A DNA stretch of 64,000 nucleotides from Limiplasma sp036645955 (lineage in GTDB: Bacteria > Bacillota > Clostridia > Christensenellales > Aristaeellaceae). Position 1 is the first letter of the stretch, and each line of letters opens with the position of its first letter. Shown piece by piece: positions 8,911 through 16,647 of this stretch. A program made the translations under genes and the position numbers. The DNA is taken from the NCBI GenBank assembly GCA_036645955.1, contig JAVXND010000001.1, positions 1 through 64,000 of the forward strand. Reading direction: 5' to 3'. The notes beneath the pieces were generated by a model that was given only the letters and a program-made list of their open reading frames with translations, was not told the DNA's origin and searched no databases.

Positions 8911-9443
8911 CCATGCATGTAGGGGGGGTTAACCGCCAACTGGGCGGACACCATATATGGTGTCCCTACAGGCATTGCGGCATGATGGTACCGACCGCAC
9001 AGCACGGGGATTTATATATGCCTCCTTGCCATGCATGATGGGGGGGCTAACCGCCAACTGGGCGGACACCATATATGGTGTCCCTACAGGCATTGCGGCA
9101 TAATGGCAACAGCCGCACAGCACGGGGATTTACATATGCCTCCTTGCCATGCATGATGGGGGGGCTAACCGCCCATTGATCGGACACCATATATGGTGTC
9201 CCTACAGGCATTGCGGCATAATGGTACCGACCACCGCACAGCACGGGGATTTATATATGCTTCTTTGCCATGCATGATGGGGGGGGGCTAACCGCCAACT
9301 GGGCGGACACCATATATGGTGTCCCTACAGGCATTGCGGCATAACGGTACCGACCACCGCACAGCACGGGGATTTACACATCCTTCTTTGCCATGCATGC
9401 TGCCGTTCCCCGTAGGGACACCATATATGGTGTCCGCCCAGTT
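8911..9443 (+). repeat. tandem array of about 118-123 bp palindrome-bearing units, non-coding
   Basis: Units begin with CCATGCAT at 8911, 9029, 9147, 9268 and 9391 (steps 118, 118, 121, 123). Four units are near-identical. The fifth is interrupted and followed by a 32 bp inverted piece of the unit at 9412-9443. Each unit has a G-run of 7 to 9, a CCGCC/GGGCGG arm pair and the perfect palindrome GGACACCATATATGGTGTCC at 8946, 9064, 9182, 9305 and (inverted copy) 9416. Short open frames here are repeats of the same peptide pattern with no ribosome sites, so the block is treated as non-coding. Function unknown; it may be a dispersed intergenic repeat family that has expanded locally. It fills the 769 bp gap between the carboxypeptidase and the antiporter operon. 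Confidence 0.92.
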
Positions 9444-9476
9444 CGCGTTCTCCCCCCCATTCACCACATCTCCCTC

Positions 9477-9505
9477 TTGCATTTCCCGCCAAATGGCGCT
9501 ATGCT
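9477..9505 (+). promoter_or_regulatory. sigma-A-type promoter for the antiporter-phosphonate operon
   Basis: TTGCAT (9477-9482), 17 nt spacer, TATGCT (9500-9505), just past the repeat array and 80 nt before the first ATG. It is the best promoter match in this gap. Confidence 0.5.
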
Positions 9506-9585
9506 AACAAACGGTTTAAACCCATTGTGTACAGCCAGGCAAAACCAAGCTTTTGCCGCATTAACAATTGATGGAAGGTAATTTC

Positions 9586-9933
9586 ATGCAGGTGGTAACT
9601 CTGGTTCTTAACAAAACGGAATGTTTAGAAGCATTGCTGGAAGCGTTGCTGGCCAAGGGCATTCGAGGCGGAACGGTGCTGGAAAGCACGGGCATGATGC
9701 GCGTGCTGGATCAAAGCAGTGAGGACATGCCCATGTTTGGCGCATTGCGCCAGCTTTTTGACCCCGAACGCAAAAGCAGTAAAACCCTGCTGATGGTGCT
9801 GGAGGATAGCGCAGTCCAAACCGCGCGGCAGGTGATCAACGAGGTTACGGGCGGCCTTGATCAGCCCGATACGGGCATTTTGTTTACCGTGCCCGCTCTT
9901 TTTGTGGAGGGAATGGGGGCCGCCAAGCAATGA
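9586..9933 (+). CDS. PII-like signalling protein
   Basis: A 115-residue protein with the beta-alpha-beta pattern of the PII/ferredoxin-like fold: MQVVTLVLN strand, an amphipathic helix, GGTVLES strand, a loop in place of the PII T-loop, a second helix and TGILFTVPA. The classical uridylylated Tyr motif is not present. The ATG at 9586 has GGAAGG upstream, better than the ATG at 9571. Its stop overlaps the start of the antiporter gene (ATGA at 9930), which suggests it binds and controls that transporter in response to a small molecule, as known for other PII-like partners of transporters. The ligand is unknown. Confidence 0.7.
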   Translation: MQVVTLVLNKTECLEALLEALLAKGIRGGTVLESTGMMRVLDQSSEDMPMFGALRQLFDPERKSSKTLLMVLEDSAVQTARQVINEVTGGLDQPDTGILFTVPALFVEGMGAAKQ

Positions 9934-11150
9934 ATACCTTGCTTGCATTGGCCGTTGCAATCGGTGCGGGTCTGCTTTTAAGCCGTGTTGCAAAGCTTGT
10001 TCACCTGCCCAATGTGACCGCGTTTTTGGTGGGCGGTCTGCTTGTGGGGCCTTCCGTATTGGGTTTGATTCCCCAAGCCACCGCCGATAGCTTTGGCGTT
10101 ATCACCGAAGTGGCGCTTGGCTTTATTGCCTATTCCATCGGTTCTGAATTTAAGCTGAGCTACATCAAGCGCATCGGCTCCAAGCCGCTGATCATTACAG
10201 CCTTTGAAGGGCTGGCGGCGGTTATTTTGGTTGATATTGCACTCATTACTTGCTCCCTGCTAGGCGTGCCGGGCTTTGATTTGCCCATGTGCATTGTGCT
10301 AGGGGCCATCGCCGCGGCTACCGCACCCGCCGCCACGCTCATGGTCATTCGCCAATACAAAGCAAAGGGCCCTGTGAGTGAAATGCTGCTGCCCGTGGTA
10401 GCCATGGACGACGCTCTGGGTTTGATTGCCTTTGCCATTTCCATCAGCATTGCACAGGGGCTTTCGCGCGGCGCGGCGCCTACGGTGCTTACCATGCTGG
10501 TTCAGCCCGTGCTGGAAATTGTCTGCTCGCTTGCGCTGGGCACGGCGCTTGGGATTGTGCTTAGCTATTTGGCAAAGTTTTTTCAGTCTCGCGGCAATAA
10601 GCTCGCGCTCACCATCGCCTTTGTGTTTCTGGCGCTGGCGCTGTGCAGTATGTGGAACCTCTCCAACCTGCTTTGCATCATGATGCTGGGTGCCATGATG
10701 ACCAACCTATGCAAAGCCGCCAATGTCATCATTGACCAAACCGACCGCTTTACACCGCCGTTGTTTCTTCTGTTTTTTGTCATTTCAGGCGCGGAGCTCA
10801 ACATCAGCGTATTGCCTACCGTGGGTCTTGTGGGGGTGTGCTATGTGGTGGTTCGCGTTGTTGGCAAATGGCTGGGCGCTTTTATTGGCTCCCGCGTGGT
10901 ACACGCACACCCCAATGTGCAAAAGTATCTGGGCTTTACGCTCATCCCCCAAGCGGGCGTAGCCATTGGCATGGCGCAAATGGCGCTTGTAAAATTTCCG
11001 GAATACGGGCAGAAAATTCAAGCCATCGTGCTGGCTGGCACGCTGATTTATGAACTCATCGGCCCCGTCATTACCAAAATGGCCCTTACCAAGGCGGGCG
11101 AAATTACCCCCGCCATCCCCAAAAACATCATGGGAGCCAAAAAAGTATGA
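9930..11150 (+). CDS. cation:proton antiporter, CPA2 (Kef/NapA) family
   Basis: A 406-residue inner-membrane protein with about 12-13 hydrophobic segments. Typical CPA2 features are VAKLVHLPNVTAFLVGGLLV near the start, a Gly/Ala-rich central helix with a VAMDDALGLIAFA motif containing two adjacent Asp (the ion-binding pair), and a terminal GVAIGMAQMAL helix. It lacks a RCK/TrkA regulatory domain, so the upstream PII-like protein may take that part. It should exchange K+ or Na+ for H+. Its stop overlaps the ATG of the decarboxylase gene at 11147, so the two are translationally coupled although no direct metabolic link is known. Confidence 0.88.
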   Translation: MNTLLALAVAIGAGLLLSRVAKLVHLPNVTAFLVGGLLVGPSVLGLIPQATADSFGVITEVALGFIAYSIGSEFKLSYIKRIGSKPLIITAFEGLAAVILVDIALITCSLLGVPGFDLPMCIVLGAIAAATAPAATLMVIRQYKAKGPVSEMLLPVVAMDDALGLIAFAISISIAQGLSRGAAPTVLTMLVQPVLEIVCSLALGTALGIVLSYLAKFFQSRGNKLALTIAFVFLALALCSMWNLSNLLCIMMLGAMMTNLCKAANVIIDQTDRFTPPLFLLFFVISGAELNISVLPTVGLVGVCYVVVRVVGKWLGAFIGSRVVHAHPNVQKYLGFTLIPQAGVAIGMAQMALVKFPEYGQKIQAIVLAGTLIYELIGPVITKMALTKAGEITPAIPKNIMGAKKV

Positions 11151-12298
11151 AAACAAACGACTTTCTCACCGCCATGGAACAGCTGGGGGTTACCTTTTAT
11201 ACAGGGGTGCCCGATTCTCTGCTCAAGCCGCTTAACGATACGCTCTACAAAAAATACGGCGATCAGGGCAGGCACATCGTGGCGGCCAACGAAGGCGGCG
11301 CGGTGGGTCTTGCCGCAGGGCATTACATTGCCACAGGCAAGCCAGCGCTTTGCTATTTGCAAAACAGCGGCATTGGCAATGCAGTCAATCCCATTGCCTC
11401 CTTGCTGGACAGCCGCGTGTACGGCATTCCCTGCGTATTTGTGGTAGGCTGGCGCGGGGAGCCCTGTGTAAAGGATGAACCTCAGCACGCTTTTCAAGGC
11501 GTTATCACAAAGGAGCTGTTGGAGCTTCTTGACCTGCTGGTGCTTGAGCTAGACGCGCAAACCACGCAGGAAGCCTTGGCGCAAATGGCGGAGCAATGCA
11601 AACCCTTGCTTGCGCAGGGCAAGAGCGTGGCCTTTTTGGTCCATAAAAACGCTTTGGAAGGCGCACCTGCCGTAGCCTATGCCGATGTGGGCACCCTTTC
11701 GCGTGAAGAAGCACTGCGTGAATTTTTGCGCGGTTCCACTGACCGTGACATTTTTGTTTCCACCACTGGCAAAACCAGCCGCGAGGTTTTTGAATTGCGG
11801 GAGCAGCTCTCGCAGGATCACGCACACGATTTTCTCACCGTGGGCAGTATGGGGCACGCAAGCATGATTGCGTTAGGCATTGCGATGGAAAAGCCCGAGC
11901 ACAGCCTTTGGTGCTTGGATGGGGATGGTGCCGCGCTCATGCACTTGGGTGCGCTTGCGGTGGAAAGCCGCATGAACGCAAGCAATTTGATTCATGTGGT
12001 GTTTAACAACGGTGCGCACGAAAGCGTTGGCGGCATGCCCGTAGCAGGCGGCGAATTGCGCTTTGCACCCGTTGCGGAGGCGCTGGGCTTTGCTTGCTAT
12101 ACCGCTTCCACTGCCCAAGAGCTGCAAGCCCTGCTGCCCAAATTGCGGAGTGAAGCCTGCCAAAAGCCGCGCTTGATAGAGGTAATGCTCAAGCAAGGCT
12201 CGCGCCCCGATCTTGGCCGCCCCACGCAGCAGCCGCGCCAAAACCTGTTGCGCCTGATGCAAACCCTACGCGGCGAACAGGAGGTGCCAACAGCATGA
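11147..12298 (+). CDS. ppd: phosphonopyruvate decarboxylase
   Basis: A 383-residue thiamine-diphosphate enzyme that converts phosphonopyruvate to phosphonoacetaldehyde and CO2, the step that pulls the unfavourable PEP mutase reaction forward. Seen motifs: TGVPDSLLKPL at the N-terminus, NEGG near residue 48 (catalytic Glu), GWRGEPCVKDEPQH, and the ThDP-binding GDGAA...NN stretch near 258-287. The GWRGEP...DEPQH motif separates it from sulfopyruvate decarboxylase. It is fused as one chain, as usual for this enzyme. It overlaps its neighbours on both sides by an ATGA. Confidence 0.93.
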   Translation: MKTNDFLTAMEQLGVTFYTGVPDSLLKPLNDTLYKKYGDQGRHIVAANEGGAVGLAAGHYIATGKPALCYLQNSGIGNAVNPIASLLDSRVYGIPCVFVVGWRGEPCVKDEPQHAFQGVITKELLELLDLLVLELDAQTTQEALAQMAEQCKPLLAQGKSVAFLVHKNALEGAPAVAYADVGTLSREEALREFLRGSTDRDIFVSTTGKTSREVFELREQLSQDHAHDFLTVGSMGHASMIALGIAMEKPEHSLWCLDGDGAALMHLGALAVESRMNASNLIHVVFNNGAHESVGGMPVAGGELRFAPVAEALGFACYTASTAQELQALLPKLRSEACQKPRLIEVMLKQGSRPDLGRPTQQPRQNLLRLMQTLRGEQEVPTA

Positions 12299-13029
12299 GA
12301 GCACTGCTTCTCAATTCTGGCATTGGTCACCGCATGGGCGAATTAACGCGCCGCCAACCCAAATGCATGACGCCCATCGGGCAGGGCTACACCATTTTAA
12401 GCCATCAGCTTGAGCAAATCTGCAAAGCAGGCATTCCCGAAGTGCTGATCACCACAGGACCTTTTGCCAATCCCTTGCAGGCATATGTAGAAGGTCTTGC
12501 TCTGCCGCTGAGGGTTTCATTCATTCACAACCCCGATTATGCAAAAACCAATTACATTTACAGCATGCATTTAGCCGCCCCGCTTTTACGCGGGCAGGAC
12601 GTTTGCCTGTTCCATGGCGATTTGGTGCTGGAAAACAGCGTGCTCAGCGCCCTGCTTGCCGCAAAAACAAGCGTAATGGCCGTAGACAGCACCTTGCCAT
12701 TGCCTGAGAAGGATTTTAAGGCAAAGCTCCAAAACGGCAAAATCATTGCCGTGGGCGTGGATCTTTTCGGCGCGGATTGTGCGGCTTGTCAGCCCGCCTA
12801 CAAATGGCTCGCCGCCGATTGGGAACGCTGGATGCATGCGATTGATGCCTTTGTCAAAGCTGGCAACGTGGGGGTATATGCTGAAAATGCCTTCAACGCC
12901 CAAAACGGTGCCATTCCCTTGCACCCCTTGGAAATGCATGGTAAACTATGTAACGAAATCGATAATTCGCAAGATCTGGAAGCGGTGAGCCGCCGTTTTC
13001 AATCGCTCTTTGTTTCCCATCAACCATGA
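12295..13029 (+). CDS. sugar-phosphate-type nucleotidyltransferase (phosphonate cytidylyltransferase candidate)
   Basis: A 244-residue protein of the NTP-transferase family. The signature appears as LNSGIGHRMGELTRRQPKCM (a variant of the usual LAAGxGxR...PK), with FHGDLVLE as the metal-binding Asp motif near 100 and EIDNSQDLE near the end, typical of choline-phosphate/aminoethylphosphonate cytidylyltransferases of the LicC/PntC type. It overlaps the decarboxylase stop and sits 10 nt before the PEP mutase gene. It probably activates a phosphonate with CTP. Why a second activating domain is needed, given the fusion that follows, is not clear. Confidence 0.78.
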   Translation: MRALLLNSGIGHRMGELTRRQPKCMTPIGQGYTILSHQLEQICKAGIPEVLITTGPFANPLQAYVEGLALPLRVSFIHNPDYAKTNYIYSMHLAAPLLRGQDVCLFHGDLVLENSVLSALLAAKTSVMAVDSTLPLPEKDFKAKLQNGKIIAVGVDLFGADCAACQPAYKWLAADWERWMHAIDAFVKAGNVGVYAENAFNAQNGAIPLHPLEMHGKLCNEIDNSQDLEAVSRRFQSLFVSHQP

Positions 13030-13039
13030 GGTGTTTGCA

Positions 13040-14335
13040 ATGAAAACCGTTTACATGTGCTTTTCCACCGATATTCTGCATTTTGGTCACATCGCCATCA
13101 TCCGCCGCGCCGCCGAGCTCGGCCAATTAACCATCGGCGTTTTAACCGATGAGGTGATCGCCACCTACAAGCGCTACCCCCTGATTCCGCTCAATGAGCG
13201 CATCGGGCTGTTTGAAAGCCTTTGCGGCGTTCACAGGGTGGTGGTGCAAAACACGCTCAGCTACAAAGCAGTGCTTCAAACGCTCAAGCCAGACATTGTC
13301 GTCCATGGGGACGATTGGCGCACAGGCGTGCAAAGCGGCATTCGCGCGGAGGTTGTGGCTTTGCTTGCCGCTTACGGAGGCGAGCTGGTAGAACTGCCCT
13401 ACACCCATTCCGCCACCGAAGAGGTGCTTTCCTCATTGGATGGGCAGCTCAACATGCCCGAGGTGCGGCGCGGCAGGCTTCGCCGCTTGCTCAGCATCAA
13501 GCCCTGCTTAAGCGTACTTGAAGCCCACAACGGCCTCACAGGCCTCATTGTTGAAAACACGCGTGTGGAAGCGGAGGGCGGCTTCAAAAGCTTTGATGCC
13601 ATGTGGGTCAGCTCCTTGTGTGATTCCACCGCCAAGGGCAAGCCAGACATTGAGCTGGTGGACGTAACCAGCCGCGTAAACACTTTGCAGGAGATCATGG
13701 AGGTTACCACCAAGCCCATCATTTTGGATGGGGATACGGGCGGGCTGACCGAGCATTTTATCTTTAACCTCCGCACGCTGGAGCGTTTGGGCATTTCCGC
13801 CATTATCATCGAGGACAAAACCGGTCTCAAGAAAAACTCCCTCTTTGGCACAGCCGCCCAGCAGCAGCAGGCCAGCGTTGAGGATTTTTGCGAAAAAATC
13901 CGCGCGGGCAAGCGTGCGCAAAAAACGGGGGATTTCATGATTTTTGCGCGTTGTGAAAGCCTGATTCTCAATCAGGGCATGCAGGATGCATTAAACCGTT
14001 GTCACGCCTATGTAAGCGCTGGCGTAGACGGCATTATGATCCATAGCTGTCAAAAAACGCCCGATGAAATTTTTGAGTTTTTGCGTTTGTTCCGCGCCGC
14101 AGATGCCGCCACGCCCATTGTGGTGGTACCCACCACCTATAACACCGCCACCGAAAGCGAGCTGGCGGCGGCAGGGGCGAATATTGTGATTCATGCCAAC
14201 CATCTCCTGCGAAGCGCCTTTCCTGCCATGGTCAAAACCGCCGAAACCATTCTTCAAAACGGGCGCACAAAGGAAGCGGACCAGTATTGCATGCCCATCA
14301 AGCAAATTTTAACGCTTATTCCCAGTGAAGAGTAA
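13040..14335 (+). CDS. pepM: cytidylyltransferase-PEP mutase fusion (Fom1-like)
   Basis: A 431-residue two-domain enzyme. Residues 1-135 form a cytidylyltransferase of the glycerol-3-phosphate type with the HFGH motif at 14-17. Residues 145-431 form phosphoenolpyruvate mutase, which makes the C-P bond of phosphonopyruvate; its hallmark EDKTGLKKNS begins near residue 258, and the metal-site LDGDTGG is also present. The same fusion, Fom1 in Streptomyces fosfomycin synthesis, cytidylylates 2-hydroxyethylphosphonate. The ATG at 13040 has GAGGTG upstream. With the decarboxylase before and the dehydrogenase after, the pathway PEP to hydroxyethylphosphonate to its CMP ester is predicted. Confidence 0.93.
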   Translation: MKTVYMCFSTDILHFGHIAIIRRAAELGQLTIGVLTDEVIATYKRYPLIPLNERIGLFESLCGVHRVVVQNTLSYKAVLQTLKPDIVVHGDDWRTGVQSGIRAEVVALLAAYGGELVELPYTHSATEEVLSSLDGQLNMPEVRRGRLRRLLSIKPCLSVLEAHNGLTGLIVENTRVEAEGGFKSFDAMWVSSLCDSTAKGKPDIELVDVTSRVNTLQEIMEVTTKPIILDGDTGGLTEHFIFNLRTLERLGISAIIIEDKTGLKKNSLFGTAAQQQQASVEDFCEKIRAGKRAQKTGDFMIFARCESLILNQGMQDALNRCHAYVSAGVDGIMIHSCQKTPDEIFEFLRLFRAADAATPIVVVPTTYNTATESELAAAGANIVIHANHLLRSAFPAMVKTAETILQNGRTKEADQYCMPIKQILTLIPSEE

Positions 14336-14361
14336 AAAAAAGTGCAAGGGAGAAATGGAGC

Positions 14362-15501
14362 ATGTACACGCCTTTTTGTCCTGTAGATGTGCGCGTAGCA
14401 GAAAAAAAAGAGGGGCTTAACGCAGTTCGCGAGCTATTGCAAGGCACGAAGCACAAGCTTCTGGTGCTTGTTCCGCGCGAGCTTTGCGGTACGCTGTCGC
14501 TCGCGCCCTTCTTTACCGCCTTGCAGGGCGATGGTCACGCCGTGCAGCTGATCACGGAAATCCCTTCGAACCCAACGGTTAACGAGCTGTTTGCAAAGCT
14601 TGATGCCCTGCGCGGTCAAGCCTTTTTGCCCACCGCCCTATTGGCCATTGGCGGGGGAAGCTGTATGGACATGGCAAAGGGAATCAGCGCAATGCTTCAT
14701 TTGCCAAACACGCAAAGCCTTGAAGGCGTGCGCAAAGCCATTCTTGAAAAAGCGTACTGTAAAAAGCATCCCATGATCGACCTCCTATGCATGCCCACCA
14801 CATCGGGCACGGGCAGTGAGGTTACCAAATGGGCCACCATCTGGGATACCGACAACCGTCAAAAGCTCTCCATTGACTGCTGCTCCTGCTTTGCCAAAGC
14901 CGCCATTCTCATTCCCGAATGGACGGTGGGCATGCCCCCCTCGCTCACATTAAGCACAGGGCTTGACGCGCTTTCCCACGCGATGGAGGCCTTTTGGTCC
15001 GTACAGCGCACACCCTTGGCGCAAGCGCTCAGCTTCACCGCCATTCAAAAGATACATGATTTTTTGCCCAAGGTGCTCCAAAGCCCCGATTCCATAGCGT
15101 TCAGGCGTGAAATGTCGCTGGCCTCCCTGCTGGCAGGGCTTGCTTTTTCCCAAACGCATACCACAGCCTGTCACAGCATCAGCTACCCCTTAACCATGCT
15201 CTTTGGCATATCGCACGGCTATGCCGCCGCGCTCACGCTGTCTGGCGTAATGCGCCGCAACGAAAAAGTCATGCCCGAAATAGAAACCATCCGCAAAATA
15301 TTTGCCGCAGACGGGGGCTTTTCCGCTTGGCTTGAACCCCTTTGCACGGGCATTCAAACGCTCCGCCTCACTGCCTTCGGTGTTTCTAAAAGCGATATTG
15401 CCGCCATTGTTGCCCTCACCTTTACCGCAGGGCGCATGGATAACAACCCCATTTGCTTCACCGCAAGCGAGGTTGCCGACATTTTGAACGAGTGCCTTTG
15501 A
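14362..15501 (+). CDS. iron-type alcohol dehydrogenase, probable phosphonoacetaldehyde reductase
   Basis: A 379-residue group III alcohol dehydrogenase. It has the NAD(P)-binding GGGS motif near residue 97, the PTTSGTGSEVT motif, and metal ligands D202, H206, H271 (with H266 nearby) and H285. Related enzymes (FomC, PhpC) reduce phosphonoacetaldehyde to 2-hydroxyethylphosphonate. There is no aminotransferase in the operon, so reduction rather than amination is the predicted fate of the aldehyde. It lies 27 nt after the PEP mutase fusion. AGGGAG precedes the ATG. No gene for a downstream transferase, Fom3-like methylase or epoxidase follows; the next gene is hpf. Confidence 0.88.
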   Translation: MYTPFCPVDVRVAEKKEGLNAVRELLQGTKHKLLVLVPRELCGTLSLAPFFTALQGDGHAVQLITEIPSNPTVNELFAKLDALRGQAFLPTALLAIGGGSCMDMAKGISAMLHLPNTQSLEGVRKAILEKAYCKKHPMIDLLCMPTTSGTGSEVTKWATIWDTDNRQKLSIDCCSCFAKAAILIPEWTVGMPPSLTLSTGLDALSHAMEAFWSVQRTPLAQALSFTAIQKIHDFLPKVLQSPDSIAFRREMSLASLLAGLAFSQTHTTACHSISYPLTMLFGISHGYAAALTLSGVMRRNEKVMPEIETIRKIFAADGGFSAWLEPLCTGIQTLRLTAFGVSKSDIAAIVALTFTAGRMDNNPICFTASEVADILNECL

Positions 15502-15715
15502 GGGCTTTACCGTTTATTCACAATTCAAAGAAGGAAATCCGCCTTGCTGTGTAGAAATATAAAAATATAAACAGGTTCAAAGAATATCAACGCTTCACCT
15601 TCGGGCATGGTTACCCGAGCCATTTGGAAAGGAGCGTGGTACCCTTGGCACCTCTATCGCTCGTTTTTTCTCCCGCACCTTGCCTTGGAATCAAACATGC
15701 AAAGGAGCAACCAGT
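15502..15715 (+). ncRNA. hpf leader, candidate structured RNA (raiA-type position)
   Basis: A 214 bp non-coding leader separates the dehydrogenase from hpf. It contains an AACAGGTTCAAAGAAT segment resembling a tRNA T-loop, a CGGG...CCCG hairpin (15602-15617), and a GAGCG...CGCTC hairpin followed by six T (15632-15669). A structured RNA called raiA is known upstream of this gene in many Firmicutes, and it contains T-loop-like elements. Length and position fit, but the consensus could not be checked. It could instead be an unrelated attenuator. Confidence 0.3.
15632..15669 (+). terminator. possible attenuator/terminator hairpin in the hpf leader
   Basis: GAGCG (15632-15636) pairs with CGCTC (15658-15662), with a weaker inner GGT/ACC pairing, and TTTTTT follows at 15664-15669. 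It could end the phosphonate operon or attenuate hpf. The stem is short. Confidence 0.4.
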
Positions 15716-16267
15716 ATGAAGACAAACCTTACCGCTAAAAACATGGTGATCACCCCCGGTATTACCGAGCGCATCATGAAAAAAACCTCCAAAATGGAGC
15801 GCTATTTGGATCCGAATACCGAAATGCTGATTCGTCTGTCCAAGGATAAAAACGGCCGCCGCACCTGCGAGCTTACCGTTTCTTTTGAAAGCGTCATTCT
15901 GCGTTCAGAAGCCAGCCATGAAGATAACCTGTATGTGTGTATCGATCAGGCTTTGGCCAAGCTTGAGCGCCAAATCCATAAACACCGCACCAAGCTTGAA
16001 AAGCGCTTGCGTGAGGATGCCTTTAGCCCCGATGATCTGGAATACACCGCCGAAGCCGCCATTGCCGTTGAGCGCGATGAAGAAGAGCGCAAGGTGGTTC
16101 GCAACAAGCTTTTCCCCGTGCGCCCTATGAGCATAGAGGATGCCTCCTTGCAAATGGAGCTGTTGGGTCATAGCTTCTTTGTATTTGTGAATGCGGAAAC
16201 CAGCCGTACCAACGTGCTTTATTTGCGCAAGGATGGCGATTTGGGTTTAATGGAGCCAGAGGCATAA
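15716..16267 (+). CDS. hpf: ribosome hibernation promoting factor, long form
   Basis: A 183-residue protein that binds 70S ribosomes in stationary phase and pairs them into inactive 100S dimers. The N-terminal S30AE domain (about 1-98) contains the conserved ITPGITERIMKKTSKMERYL region and the basic LEKRLR stretch. A linker follows, then the C-terminal dimerisation domain (about 128-183) with RPMSIEDASLQMELLGHSFF. Both domains mark the long form found in Firmicutes. AAGGAG lies 8 nt before the ATG at 15716. A strong terminator follows. Confidence 0.96.
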   Translation: MKTNLTAKNMVITPGITERIMKKTSKMERYLDPNTEMLIRLSKDKNGRRTCELTVSFESVILRSEASHEDNLYVCIDQALAKLERQIHKHRTKLEKRLREDAFSPDDLEYTAEAAIAVERDEEERKVVRNKLFPVRPMSIEDASLQMELLGHSFFVFVNAETSRTNVLYLRKDGDLGLMEPEA

Positions 16268-16284
16268 GCCTTTGGTATATGCTG

Positions 16285-16320
16285 CAGGCTTGAGGGATTT
16301 GTTCCCTCAAGCCTGTTTTT
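16285..16320 (+). terminator. intrinsic terminator after hpf
   Basis: CAGGCTTGAGGGA (16285-16297) pairs fully with TCCCTCAAGCCTG (16303-16315), followed by five T. Confidence 0.92.
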
Positions 16321-16341
16321 GATCCGCAAAAAGGCAGGCAA

Positions 16342-16647
16342 TCACGCCTGCCCCTTATTGATGGAAACCACCTGATTTCCGAACCGTATTTCAAGCGGTA
16401 CGTTCAGCGCCTTGGCTGCCCTTTGCAAGGTGGCAATGGTCGGGGCACGTGAGCCGCTTTCCAGGCGGGACACGTTACCCTGTGGAACCTTCATCTTGTC
16501 GGCCATTTCCTTCTGCGTCACCTTCTGGGAAAGGCGCTGCTGGAGCACGGCGCGTGACAGCTCCCGTTCGACGGCGTGCGCCTCGTAGGCGTGCTTAACC
16601 TCAGGGTCTTGCAAAAGCTCCTCACGGAAGTCTTTCCATTCGCTCAT
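16342..16647 (-). CDS. XRE-family helix-turn-helix regulator, HigA-like
   Basis: A 101-residue DNA-binding protein. An N-terminal helix (SEWKDFREELLQDPEVKHAY) resembles those of HigA/MqsA-type antitoxins, and a Cro/C1 helix-turn-helix lies around 40-90 (VTQKEMADKM...PQGNVSRLESGSRAPTIATL). The ATG at 16647 has AAGGAG 8 nt upstream. Such genes usually stand beside a RelE/HigE toxin gene, but none was found on either side, so it is either an orphan antitoxin or a stand-alone regulator. Confidence 0.85.
   Translation of the reverse strand: MSEWKDFREELLQDPEVKHAYEAHAVERELSRAVLQQRLSQKVTQKEMADKMKVPQGNVSRLESGSRAPTIATLQRAAKALNVPLEIRFGNQVVSINKGQA

Noticed and set aside
7890..9005. Minus-strand open frame of 371 codons
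   Set aside because: Antisense to the S11 carboxypeptidase and running into the repeat array; no ribosome site and no domain.
8911..9443. CRISPR-like array
   Set aside because: The conserved unit is the whole 118-123 bp period with no variable spacers, and no cas genes are near.
8929..9581. Several 62-65 codon open frames with a repeated GTPYMVS pattern
   Set aside because: They are translations of the repeat palindrome and lack ribosome sites.
15621..15670. T-box riboswitch, because of GGAGCGTGGTACC before a hairpin and T-run
   Set aside because: The conserved UGGNACC core partly fits, but only about 135 nt lie before it, no stem I elements were found, and hpf is not an amino-acid gene.
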